From the NCBI GenBank assembly GCA_009193035.1, contig SWDT01000174.1:1-64000 (forward strand): a stretch of 64,000 bases of DNA, read 5' to 3'. Below the pieces are notes generated by a model, which was not told the DNA's origin, ran no database searches, and was given only the letters and a program-made list of their open reading frames with translations. This stretch comes from Halicephalobus mephisto. Taxonomy: Eukaryota; Nematoda; Chromadorea; Rhabditida; Panagrolaimidae. The position numbers were made by a program, and so were the translations under genes. Below, in pieces: positions 12,144 to 24,000 of this stretch; within the stretch, counting starts at the first letter, position 1; every line of letters starts with the position of its first letter.

Positions 12144-15100
12144 ATGATTTTTAAAAATTTATTTTTGGCTTTATTAACCTTATCAGGTATGTTGTGGATT
12201 TGTGGATTTGTAGAAAATAAAATTTTTAGGTTTAACAAAAGCCAGACGTGAAAAACGACAAACTGGCAGTGGCAGAGTTGGAGATGGTAGTTATTTTAAA
12301 TAATTAAAAATTTTTTTGATTTAAAAAGTTTCAAAATAGTTTTAAGATATTTTTGAAATTTCAATTTAAAAAAATTAAATAATTTTAAATAATTAAAAAA
12401 AATTAAATAATTAAAAAAAATTAAATAATTTTAAATAATTAAAAAAAATTAAAGATTTTTAAATAATTTAAGAAAAGTTAAAAATTTTTAAATAATTTAA
12501 AAAAAATTAAATAATTCTAAAATTTCAGCTTGTAACTACAACATTGAGTGCCTTACGGGCATGTTCTGTTCTGCCGGTACTTGCAACTGTTTGACTACTT
12601 ATATTGCTGCGGAAAGTTACTGTTACCAAAGTCAGTGTTTATCGTACTCTTTAATAATTTCAAACAAAAGACTTTTGATAAGTTACTGTGTTCTTAGTTA
12701 CAATATTTTAATACATAGCGACTGACTTTCGAGGGTAGAGATAGGATTGGATACCTGATATACAGTAACCTAAAAGATTTTAAATTTGATTGAGTTTGAT
12801 CCTGAAAAATCAATTTCGAAATTGCCTGAAATTACGAAATCGTCACTGAAAATTGGAATTTGAAGCTACTGTAGTCTCTAAAAAGTCCTAGAAATTCCCG
12901 TCGAGACCGATTCGTAAAAAAGTTGATTTCCAATTGTTAGATACACTATTGGTTACTAAATTCCCTGAAATTACGAAATAATCACAAGATTAGAATTTTA
13001 AATTACTGTAGTTTCTGGAAAGTTCGAGAAATTCCCAGCAAGACCATTTTTGAAGAAAAGTTTATGTTTGATTTTTAATGTTTCTAGAAATTGAACCTGG
13101 ACAACCCGGATGTGTTTACAACGAGCAATGCAGCAGTGTGTGGCCTGAGGCGTTCTGCGACACGAGTGCTGGGGTCGGTACCTGCAGATGTGGAGACAAG
13201 AAGGTCGAGAGGGCCACCAGAGACGGGCATGTCTGTCTCGACGTCCATGATGCTAATGAGAACACTTTGGCCATTACTTGTCCGTTGCCGGAGGGGGCGG
13301 GATATACTTCTGCTTTGTCCGATCCGAATCATCCTAGACAAAGTGATGGACCTGGACCTGTTCTTTGTAACACAGAATCTACAGTAACTTCACAAACAAT
13401 AGGAAGTGAAGAAATAGGAAACGGAAATTCTGCTTGTTTGTTTCCTTCGGACAACAGCTACATGGCGGACCTCTACGATTGCGTCGAGTTCGTTTCTGTC
13501 ATGGACCTCACCACGGCCGGATACAGCGAGAAAGCAAACGGCATATGCTGTCCTAACAGAGCTTTCACCTGTGTTCAACCAACTGCCACAGGACCTAATC
13601 CTTCTGAACCCAGATGGTGGTACAACGCCGTCACTGGAATGTGTCAGCAGTTCATGTGGGACCCCTTCGCCAGTGGGGCCGGGCAACACAGTCCGAATAA
13701 TTTCAAAACTGTCGAACATTGCGAATCCTTCTGCAGAGACGGTATTTTATTTATCATTACAAACATTACAATTCAAAAAAGATATTTTTTGAATTTTGAA
13801 ATTCCCGCGCAAAGAGAGAGTGAGAGTAGAAAAATGGCAAATGAGGAAAGTCGGTATTGAAATCGACTCGCACTGTCGTTCGCTCTTTTTCTTTTCAGTT
13901 TTACCTAAATTTTTAGATTTCTTGAAAATCCTAAAAATCTATCTTTAATTAATTTCAAACTATTTTTACTTTTTATTTTTGTTGAAAAAATCATAATTTA
14001 AAAAATATATTTTTTGAATTTTAAAATTCCCGCGCAAGGGAGAGAGAGTTTTATGAAAAAGACAAAAATGGCAAATCTGTTCTAGAATTGACTCTCCCTG
14101 TTATTCTTTGATTTTTTCCTTTTTAGTTTTACCTAAATTTTTGAATTTTTCGAGAAATTCGCTGTGAGATAGTTGTGTAACGATGTTCATTTTTGATTTT
14201 TTGTAATATGATTATTTTCGAAAATTAATTTGCAGCTTGTGCCAGAGGCAGTCCGGAATACGACGTAAGAGCGACTTTCATCGAGGAGACCCCCGTGACG
14301 GGCTGTTCTCAATCGACTTCTTGTGGGGCTAACTACGAATGTAAAACCATCGGATCTGTCCAGTGGTGTTGTCCTAGTGTTGCTTCTGTTTGTGGTCCTG
14401 TCGGAGGTCGTCCTCTGGATCCTTCCATCCATATCCGTGGGACTGTTTATCATCCGGGGGTCCAGAAGCAAGGCACAGCCCCCTCCACGAGGTTCTATTA
14501 CGATTCCAACACCGGCAAGTGCTCCGCTTTCACCTACAACGGCGCCGGAGGCAATTATAACAACTTCATGTCCAGAATCGACTGTGAACTCTACTGTTCG
14601 AGATTACAGTGTGATCGAGGAAATCCCTTAAGGATCGGGGAAGTAACTCAAAATTGTCAAAGTAACTCCGATTGTCCAAGTTCCCACGAGTGCAAAATTG
14701 ATCAAGGAGTCTGTTGTCCCAGAATGCGTAAGATTTTTATTTTTATTTTAAAAAATCATAATTTAAAAAAGATATTTTTAAATTTAAAAATTCCCACACA
14801 AAAGAAGAGAATTTTACGAAAAAGACAAATTTGAAAAGTTATGTAAATTATTCTCTTTTTTCTTTTCGAGAGTTTTTAAAGTTTCTGGAAAATTTATTTT
14901 GAGACTTTTTTAAATTTAAATTTAAATTTTAAAATTTTTTTGTTTTTTAAATTTTTAAATTCTTAAATTTTTAGATTTTTAAATTTTTTTGTTTTTTAAA
15001 TTCTTAAATTCTTAAATTTTTAAATTTTTTTGTTATTTTATGATTATTGATCTTCAGAAACCATCTGTACTCAGCCCCTCCGGGTCGGAAACTGTGACAG

Positions 15101-18100
15101 AAGTGTCAGAAGATACTGGTATAGTGCCACTACCCGGGAATGCCAATCCTTCGAGTACACTGGATGCCAGGGGAACGACAACAATTTCGAAACTCTCATC
15201 GATTGTCAAACGTTCTGTAGAAATGCAGCCCGTAAGATTTCCAATTTAACATTATTTAAAAAAATTAATTTCAATATTATAAAAAATTAAATTTTCTTTA
15301 AGAAATTAATTTTAGTATTATTTTAAAAATTAATTTTAATTTTAATTTTTTTTAAAATTTTATTAATTTTAATTTTTTTTTAAATTTTTTTTAATATTAT
15401 TTTAAAAATTAATTTTAATTTTAATTTTTTTTTAAATTTAATTAAATTTTAATTTAAAAAAAATTACTTTTAATATTATTTTAAAAATTAATTTTAATTT
15501 TCGTAAAAATATAAATTTCCAGCTGAACCTCGTTGTCCTCAAGGACAAGCTTACAAGGATCACACAGGAACTTTTGTTTCTTGTTCAACAAATAGGGCTA
15601 AATCGACTTGTCCGGCAAATTACGAGTGTTACTTCGATGGAAACATGCTTGGCTGCTGTCCGACCAAGGCCTTCACTTGTTCCTTGCCTTCCAGTTCCGG
15701 TGTCACCTGCGGGCCCGGGATCTCCTACAAATACTATTACAACCCCCAAACCTTGGAATGCGAGACTTTCGAGTACCTCGGTAAGTACAGTATGACGAAA
15801 TTTTGAAACTCTTAATTTCTTAAATTTTTTATTTCTACAGTACGATCTATAGTTTCAGAATTACTATAATTTTCTAAATTTTTAAAATTCCTACAGTATA
15901 ATCTATACTTTCAGAATTACTGTAGTTTCTTAAATTTCTTATTTCTACAGTATAATATGTAATTTTTGAATTACTGTAGTTTATTTGAGATTCTATAACT
16001 TCTGAAATGGAAAGTTAAACAATACCGTATGATTCAAATTCTAGATCCTATTCTGGGAATTCTAAAGATATACAGTACTTTTGGTTATTGGACAACTAAG
16101 TAAATTACAGTAATTCCAAGGCTACAGACTATACTGTAATTTCTCTAAGATGTCATAAATTCTGGAATAGAAAACTAAAAAATACCGTATATAATCAGAA
16201 TTGTAGATTTCATTCCAAAAACTTCAAAAATACACGGTACTTTTCGATTTCTGTGTAACTGAGTAAATTACAGTAATTCCAAGATTACAGACCATACTGT
16301 ATAATGTTTAAATAATTAAAATTTAACGATTTAATTTTTAGGATGTGATGGAAATTCAAACAATTTCGCCAGTAGAACAGAATGTGAAGGTTACTGTGGA
16401 GTCGGGGGATGTGCTAACGGGGGATCTCCTCTCAGGGACAACAACGGAGGACTCATCAGCTGTTCGGATAAAGGAGATTCTTCTTGTCCGCCTTCTCATG
16501 AATGTCAGGCTGTCGTTATTGGAAATACTCGTTCTAATCGTTGTTGTCCATCGAGGTCTTACATCTGTGGATTGCCTCCTCAACAGGGCTCTTCGTTGTG
16601 TTCTGGTGGATTGACCGTTGTTACTCGATATTACTTCAACATTGTGACTAAAAAGTGTTCTTCTTTTGTCTACAAGTAAGTTACATTTTTCAAATTACTA
16701 AATTTACGAAAAAATAATATAATTTTCAAAAGTAACAATATACAATTTTTGAATTTTGAAATTCCCGCGTAGAGGGAGAGTGAAAGTAGAAAAATGGCAA
16801 ATAAGGAAAGTCGGTATTGAAATCGACTCGCGTTGCCATCGCTCGCTCTTTTCAGTTTTACCTAAATTTTTAGATTTCTTGAAAATCCTAAAAACCTATC
16901 TTTAATTAATTTCAAACTATTTTTACTGGAAAAATTACAATTCAAAAAAGATATTTTTGAATTTTAAAATTCCCGCGCAAAGAGAGAGTGAAAGTAGAAA
17001 ATGGCAAATGAGGAAAGTCGGTGTTGAAATCGACTCGCGTTGCCGTCGTTTCAGTTTTATCTGAATTTTTCTATTTTTTAAAAATTCTTAATTTTTATGG
17101 TAATTTTAAGAATTTTTGAATTTCTACAAAAACTGAAAATACAAATACAGTAATCCAGATTATTCCTGTCAAGATCGACTTTTTAAAATACTTTAAAATT
17201 TAAAATAAAAATTATCACAAAATTAAAAATTTAAACTACTTTTAAAATAATTTTATTTTAGCGGTTGCGATGGAAATCCGAACAACTTTGGATCTCTTAT
17301 TTCGTGTAATAACTTCTGTCACGCCGCTGCCTGCAACGCCGGCGACATTGTCTACTTGAACCCGAACACCCAAGAACCGATCACTTGTAACGACGAAATG
17401 CAACATAATTGTCCGAGAAATTTCGTCTGTCAACATGACAAATTAACGGATCAGAATGTCTGTTGTGGGGCTACGGACATGGGGGTCTGTCCGGAAGGCG
17501 AAAAGGCCTACATCAACGCGATGGACATGACTGTCCGTGAATGTCTCATCAACGAGCAGCATTCATGTCCTAATGATTATCTTTGTAGATTTAATCCTCA
17601 AAAAAATCGATATTTCTGTTGTAGTTCTGTTTCGAAAACTAAAAGTTACTGTCCAGTGGGTCACGCCCCCTACAGGGAACCCCTGACTAGACAGCCGACG
17701 AGATGTACGATGAGCACGGCTAACAGTGGATGTCCTGATGGATATGCCTGTCAATCAGAACTGAACGGAGCTCTTCAAGGATATTGCTGTTCCGTCAACG
17801 ACATATGTCCGAACAAAGAGGAGTACTACCTCGACGAGACGACCATGATGCCTCGGGCGTGCACCATAGGCCAGTTCGTCGGGTGTCCCGGGGGCTACAC
17901 TTGTCAAGCCGCTCACGATGGGGTTCTGGGCTACTGTTGTAAAGGAGTGCTATTCACCGGTTCTAGTGATGGATGTCCCCCTGGAGAAATCGTCTACATG
18001 GAGAGAAACGAAATCGTCACTTGTGATCCGTTCAATCCCCAGAATCAGGGCTGTCCATCGAGTTACACTTGTCAATGGTCCGTCAGAAGTCAGAGATACC

Positions 18101-20123
18101 AATGTTGCGGATCTGAGGTGATTCTTCCTCCGACGGAAAGCGACGGATGTCCATCGAAACAAATCGCTTTCATCGACAAAACCACCAAAAAACCGAAAAT
18201 TTGTACTTCTGCTTCGTTCTCGTGTCCTACAGGATACTTTTGTCAATTTTCTACAGTAAACAAGCAATTCCAATGTTGTGGAATCGCGGGAGAATGTCCA
18301 GCAAACCAAGTGGCATTCATCGGGATCAGTGGAAATCCCCAGATGTGCAACATGAACGGAGGGGCCCCGTGTCCCGAGGGGTACTCCTGCGTCAAAGGCA
18401 AACACGGAAGAGACCTCTGTTGCACAGGCAAGAACCCATGTACCGTAATGCAAGTGTACGTCAACGGCGAGTGTCTCAACAAAGTCAACGTCGGAGAAAG
18501 ATGCTTCGATCAAGACCAATGTCTAGGGGGCTCCCGATGCACAGAAGAAGGAAGATGTGCTTGTCCTGCCGGATGGGTCTTCGACGACGGAGAATGCGTC
18601 AGAAGAACCAACATCATTAGTAAGTTTTCATCATTCTATCAACAATAAAAACCAACTTTGAATAAGATACCGTAAGATGAACAATGAGGTTTTCCATAAC
18701 TGAGTACTGTAATATATAGTAACTGACTTTCGGAGGTAGAGATAGGATTGCATACTTGATATACAGTAACCTAAAAGATTTAAAATTTGATTGAGTTTGA
18801 TTCTAAAAAATCGATTTCGAAATTGTCTAAGATTACGAAATACCCACTTTGGAAAATTAGAATTTGAAGCTACTGTAGTTTCTAAAAAGTCCTAGAAATT
18901 CCCGTCGAGACCGATTCGTAAAAAAGTTGATTTCCAATTGTTAGATACACTATTGGTTGTTAAATTCCCTGAAATTACGAAATAATCACACAAGATTAGA
19001 ATTTTAAATTACTGTAGTTTCTGGAAAGTTCCCAGCACTCCCACAGAGACCGTAATAATCTTCATTGTCCTATTTTTGTAATATTACTTTAAATGATTAA
19101 ATTCCAGAATGTCCCAAAAATCACATCAACGTCGATAACGTTTGTTTACCGTTTGTGGACATCGGCAGTCGGTGTTCCTCCTCGTATCAGTGCCGCGGGG
19201 GATCTACTTGTCAATCCAATGTCTGTCGTTGTCCGAAAAACATGACGAACAAAAACGGAAAATGTGTCGGAAAAGAAGACAGGAAAATTCGACCACCGTC
19301 GTCGCAGATGGAGAGGAAGACCGTTGGTCCTACTGTAGCTGTCGGAAAGGTCTCGACTAACGATGTTTGTCCTCATCCCCTGAGGCAGTATTTGTACAAC
19401 GGAGTTCCTAGGAGTTGTCTGAGTGGAAAGCCGTGTCCTATCGGTTATAGGTGTACCTACAGTAGGAAAGCCAGAGGATATTATTGCTGCAGCAGTACTC
19501 CTACTTTCGGACAGTACAAGTCCAGCAGTACTGCCCACCAGGGATGCCCTGCGGGTACCCCCTTGCTGTACCCCAAAACGAACAACCCCGTCAACTGCAC
19601 CCCGGACAACAGGTGCCCCATGGGGTACCAGTGCATGAAAAGCACCACTGGCAACCACCACCAATGCTGTACCGTTACAGTAACCCAGACTCTCGGGACC
19701 TCAAACCCGGGTTCTGGACCCCATCCGTCGTCGGCTTCGAGGACCCCACTGACCATGAGTACCTTCAGAATGCTCCAAAAATGGGGTCAATTCGGTCGTA
19801 GAAAAGAACTCCCAATTGCCTCAGGGTCTCACAAATCAGAAACTCAACAACCCTCTTTTTCTCCAGAAATCCACGAAACAGATCAAAAAACAAATCAATT
19901 TGTTCCTGCTTTATCCCCTGGGGGAAAACCAAAACACTCCCTCACGAGGTCTCTCCCTTGTCCTTCCTACATGGTCCTCGTCGAAACAGAAATCAACAAC
20001 AGACAAATCAAGAGATGCCGTAAGTTTTGGAATTTTTTCAATTCTACAGTAATCATTTCAGAAACCTCTTGCCCTTCATCAATGACCCCAGTTGGCGGAA
20101 TTTGCCAGGAGTTGAAAAAATAA
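12144..20123 (+). CDS. Giant secreted Kunitz / lustrin-repeat / EB-module protein, paralog B
   Basis: Eleven exons: 12144-12186, 12230-12286, 12529-12630, 13088-13741, 14236-14727, 15058-15231, 15523-15780, 16342-16675, 17262-18619, 19108-20019 and 20062-20123; 1481 residues. The signal peptide (about 1-18) is followed almost at once by RREKRQ, a furin-like site, and the GSGRVGD segment. This copy has no chitin-binding-like block, unlike A, C and D. Kunitz domains lie near residues 229-283, 338-406, 453-503, 560-612 and 669-724, alternating with lustrin repeats, then seven more lustrin repeats and two EB modules. The lustrin repeat that follows the EB modules in A and D is absent, and the last two repeats are followed by a Pro/Ser-rich linker of about 90 residues. 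Introns split Kunitz 4 and 5, while Kunitz 2 is in one exon, unlike the other copies. Exons are more GC-rich than in A. Confidence 0.88.
12675..13035 (+). repeat. Kunitz-gene intron repeat, copy 1 (gene B intron 3)
   Basis: About 360 bp of this intron recur at 18647-19032 (gene B intron 9) and in part at 21099-21500 (gene C intron 1). Shared landmarks are GTAGAGATAGGATTG, ATACAGTAACCTAAAAGATT, GAAGCTACTGTAGT and CCCGTCGAGACCGATTCG. Identity is high by eye, so the copies spread fairly recently. Confidence 0.75.
13799..14115 (+). repeat. Two GAATTCCCGCGC fold-back repeats in gene B intron 4
   Basis: Two direct copies start with AATTCCCGCGC at about 13799 and 14025. Each has a run of GAGAG, an AATGGCAAAT core and a GACTCGC or GACTCTC end. 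A degenerate third copy with AATTCCCACACAAAAG is at about 14785-14870, in intron 5. Confidence 0.65.
16759..17060 (+). repeat. Two GAATTCCCGCGC fold-back repeats in gene B intron 8
   Basis: Direct copies at about 16759-16862 and 16966-17060 share AAGTAGAAAAATGGCAAAT and GAAATCGACTCGCG. They closely resemble the copies at 13799 and 31508, which suggests recent movement or gene conversion between neighbouring genes. Confidence 0.65.
18647..19032 (+). repeat. Kunitz-gene intron repeat, copy 2 (gene B intron 9)
   Basis: This is the second near-full copy of the repeat at 12675-13035. Its left end, with AACCAACTTTGAATAAGATAC and the words up to GTACTGTAATATATAGTA, is shared with the copy in gene C intron 1 but not with copy 1. 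Confidence 0.75.
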
Positions 20124-21010
20124 TTTTTATAAAATCAGAAATTGTTGATTTCTCACTCATTTAAAATTCTGTTTTTTTTAAAATTTTATTTAATTTTTGT
20201 ATAAATGTTGAATTTTTTCGAAAAATGAAGGATTTTTTACAAAAAAAAAACAAAATTTTCTTTAAAAAATTCAATTTTTTAAAAACTTCTTTAAAATTAT
20301 AAATTTTTTAATTTTCTAAAAAACTTAATTTTTAAATTTTTATATTACTTCAAAAACTTTTTTTAAAAGTTTTAATTTTTTAAATTTTAAAATTATTTTC
20401 GAAATTCCTCTTTAAACTTTCTAAAAAACTTAATTTTTAAATTATTTTAAAATTTTAAATTATTTTAAAAATTTTTTTTTAAATTTCAATTTTTTTAATT
20501 TTCTTAAAAGTTTTAATTTTTTTAATTTTCTTAAAAATTTTATTTTTTTTTTGAATTTTTTAAAAATTTAAATTTTCTTAAAAGTTTTCTTTAAAAATCA
20601 ACGTTTTACTGTTACCAAGAAATGGGAAGTTTTTATTTTAGTAAACCACTCTTGAGAGCGGTGATTGAGAAGACCCTCAGGGGGCACACGTTAACCAAGT
20701 CCGATTTTAAAAACCGTGAAGTCTTCCCGATTGCAGCTATATTGCGATCGGGACCTTCATCCTACTCTCAATGACCGCTTAACTTTGTTCGAGGGTCAAC
20801 AACAGACTTGGTTGAAAAAAAGAACCAAAGTAGAAAAGCAGTGTCACTCTAAAATTCCGCGACGCCCTCTGCATTGGTTACATTAATTAAGAAAGAAAAA
20901 ATTTTTTACGCAGATTTGTTTTTCGATTGTCTGCGATATTTCCCGATTAAGCTAGATTAAAGATAAAATAAACGATTTTCCATATTTTGTGAGGTACTTT
21001 CCGGAAGACC
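20124..21010. promoter_or_regulatory. Spacer between Kunitz genes B and C; AT-rich tail then structured island
   Basis: From 20124 to about 20600 there is only A/T-rich, TTTAAATTTT-like sequence. From about 20640 to 20990 the composition becomes balanced, with several inverted repeats (separate entry) and no long reading frame. The ATG of gene C follows at 21011. The island is the likely promoter region of gene C, by position only. Confidence 0.45.
20657..20813. other. Cluster of interleaved inverted repeats upstream of gene C
   Basis: Four complementary pairs can be read. Arm a (20657-20670, AGCGGTGATTGAGA) pairs with 20766-20779 at 13 of 14 bases. Arm b (20672-20678) pairs with 20791-20797 perfectly. 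Arm c (20693-20701, AACCAAGTC) pairs with 20805-20813 perfectly. A tight hairpin pairs 20726-20734 with 20744-20752 around a nine-base loop. The order a, b, c, hairpin, a', b', c' means that stems a, b and c cross and cannot all form as a nested fold. It could be a structured RNA, a cluster of paired protein sites, or the trace of inverted duplications. Confidence 0.45.
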
Positions 21011-24000
21011 ATGACCTGGTGGCGAGGTCGCCAGCCCGGCGGCATCGCCCCCATCCTTGTTGCCGTTTTTCTCGCAGGTTTGTTTCCCATCAATTACCAA
21101 AAAACCAACTTTGAATAAGATACTGTAAGGTGAACAATGAGCTTTTTCATACCTGAGTACTGTAATATATAGTAGTTGGCTTTCGGAGGTAGATATAGGA
21201 TTGCATACCTGATATACAGTAACCTAAAAGATTTTAAATTTGATTTAGTTTGATTCTAAAAAATCAATTTCGAAATAGTCACTTTGGAAAATTAGAATTT
21301 GAAGCTACTGTAGTTTCTAAAAAGTCCTAGAAATTCCCGTCGAGACCGATTCGTAAAAAAGCTAATTTCTAACTTATCATACATGACTGATTACGAAACC
21401 CTCTCAGATTACGAAATAATCGCGCAAGATCAAATTGTCACGTATCCTACTTCAGTTTCTGAAAACTTAAAAATTCGTGTCGAGACAGTTTTGCAAAAAA
21501 AGTTTATTTTTAATTTTCAAAATACCGTATTTTTTCGACCAAAAATCCTAAAAATGTTACTTCCTGAAAAGTTTTAAAATGATCAAAATAACCATTAGGG
21601 TCAATTTTTTATTTTTATTTACTTACTGATGATTATAGACATTTTGCAAATTGTTTACTTTCGGGTTAATTTTAGCGGCGTTCATTTTAAGAAACAATTG
21701 ATTATGAATTTTAAACTAATAAGTGACTTAGTTCAAGAATACAAGCTCTCGAAGACCGAGAAATTATGGAATTTCGTACAATTTAAACATTTTTAAAATA
21801 ATTTTCTTAAATTTCTTAAAAAATTAAAAATAAAAAAATTGAAAAAAAAATTAGTTTTTAAAATAAAAAAAAAACAAAAAAATTAATTTTAAAAAAGTTT
21901 TTAAAAATAAAAAAAAATAAAAATTTTTAAAATAAAAAAAAAAACAAAAAAAATTTCTAAAAAATTATTTTTTTTAGAATTAATTTTTGGATTTTTATAA
22001 AAAAAATAATTTCTGAGTTTTTGAAAAATTATTATTTTCGAATTTTTGTAGCAATTATACTTATTTTGAAGATTATTGAAAACGATCTCGGAGATTTTTC
22101 TTGAACACGATTTTCGCGCTTTTGAATAGATCCTTTCACGGACGTCCTCGAAATTTTTCGAATTTAAAAAAAATTTTCAAATTCAAAAAAAAAATTTTCG
22201 ATTTTTTTTATTTTTTAAAAATTTTTGATTGCACTTGTGGCTAGACTGCTCCGTTTAGACTGATACGTAATTTTCGAAGTTTTTAATTTGCAAATAAAGC
22301 ACTTTAAAAAAGAACTTATTCAAGTGCGATTTATAAAAGCGGAACTAAATAAAAAATAAAATTTTAGTGAACTTTAAAAGTGCAAATGGATACTGTCAAG
22401 AAGGAGTTGACTGTAAAGATTGTCATTTGATCAACAGTGGAGATTCCTGCAGGCCAGGAATTCCAAAAAAAATTTCGTTTTTCTGCGATTTGGCAGATAA
22501 CAAAACAAAACTTGATCCGACGTCGTTTTACGAATGCATCGATGAAAAATACAGATTAATCCGATGTGGTGATAATCTCGTCTTCAGCGAAAATTCACAG
22601 CAATGTGAATCTGTTAATCCTCACAAGACCAGAAAACGATCCAGTGGAAGCAGAACTGGCGACAGTAAGAATTTTTAATTTTTTTATTAACCTTATACTC
22701 AAAAAAATAATTTTTAATTCAGTAACAAATGCAAATCGTCATTTTTATGTTTTATTTTTCGTCGAAAATTTCAAATATTCATGAAAAATGTAACGATTGT
22801 GTTATATTTCGTAATTGTTAGAAAGCCAAAAGTTACGTTTTTTGTGGTTTTAATGGAACTCTACATTGAATATAATATATCTGATACATCAAACCTGCTT
22901 CAATGTATAGATATATCATATATAATCCACTGATATCAACATAAAAAAGCGTGATTTTTGGGACAGTAACAAGTGTAAATCGTCACTATTATATTTTATT
23001 TTTTGTCACAAATTTCAAATATTTACAGAAATTATGACGATTGTGTCACATTTTACAATTATTACTGGGTCAAAAGTTACGCTTTTTTTGTGTATAATAA
23101 TTTTCAATTTTTCATTGATCCTAAAAAATTTTAAACTTTCTATCGATCTTAAAACAATTTCAATTTTTCATGGATCCTAAGAAGATTTTAATCCTTTTAT
23201 TGGTCCTAAAACGATTAACTTTCAGTTTGTCATTTCAACACAGAATGCCAAAGTGGGATGTTCTGCGGTTCTACGGGAGTCTGTACTTGTCTATCTGACT
23301 ATGTGGCTATAGCTGGATACTGTTGGCCGAAGGTGAACCCAGGGGAATCCGGCTGCGTCGAAGACCTCCAATGTGAGGCTGTATGGCCTGCGGCAAAGTG
23401 CTCTTCCTCGGGGCTTTGTGAATGTCCTCAGAAGACTGTGCCTTCAAGAACCCGAGATGGAACTGTCTGTGTTGCCGCAGGGGTTCCTCCTTCGTGTCCT
23501 TTGCCGGAGCCGAATAATCCGGATCTGCCGAATCCTGCTACAATTCTGGCCAATCCCAAGAGTCATCCTCTAGGACCGGACACTTACATGCCCATTTTGT
23601 GCACTAGCATGAGCAACGAAGTCCGGACTTCCAACGGCGGCGACGGATCCACCTGGTGCGTCTACCCGGACGGGGATCACGACATCTACATCGCGGACAT
23701 CTACAACTGCGTCCCTCATCCGCAGGTGAATCCCGAGTTCTTCCCGGAATACGCCGACACTGTGAACGGCATCTGCTGCCACAGCAGGGCCTTCGTCTGT
23801 GTCCAGCCCCTGGAGCAGGGGGACGAGCCCTCGATCCCCAGGTGGTGGTACAACTCCATCACGGGTACCTGTAGTCAGTTCCTCTGGGACCCTAATCAGT
23901 CAGAAGGCGTTTCTCCAAACAACTTCAGAACCATCGAACATTGTGAATCCTACTGTAGAGACACGTGCAAAAGAGGTCCGAACCAGTTCACAGAATCCAA

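Noticed and set aside
17950..18519. 189-codon antisense frame opposite gene B
   Set aside because: It is a shadow of the Cys-rich coding strand; the same kind of antisense frame appears opposite genes A, C and D.
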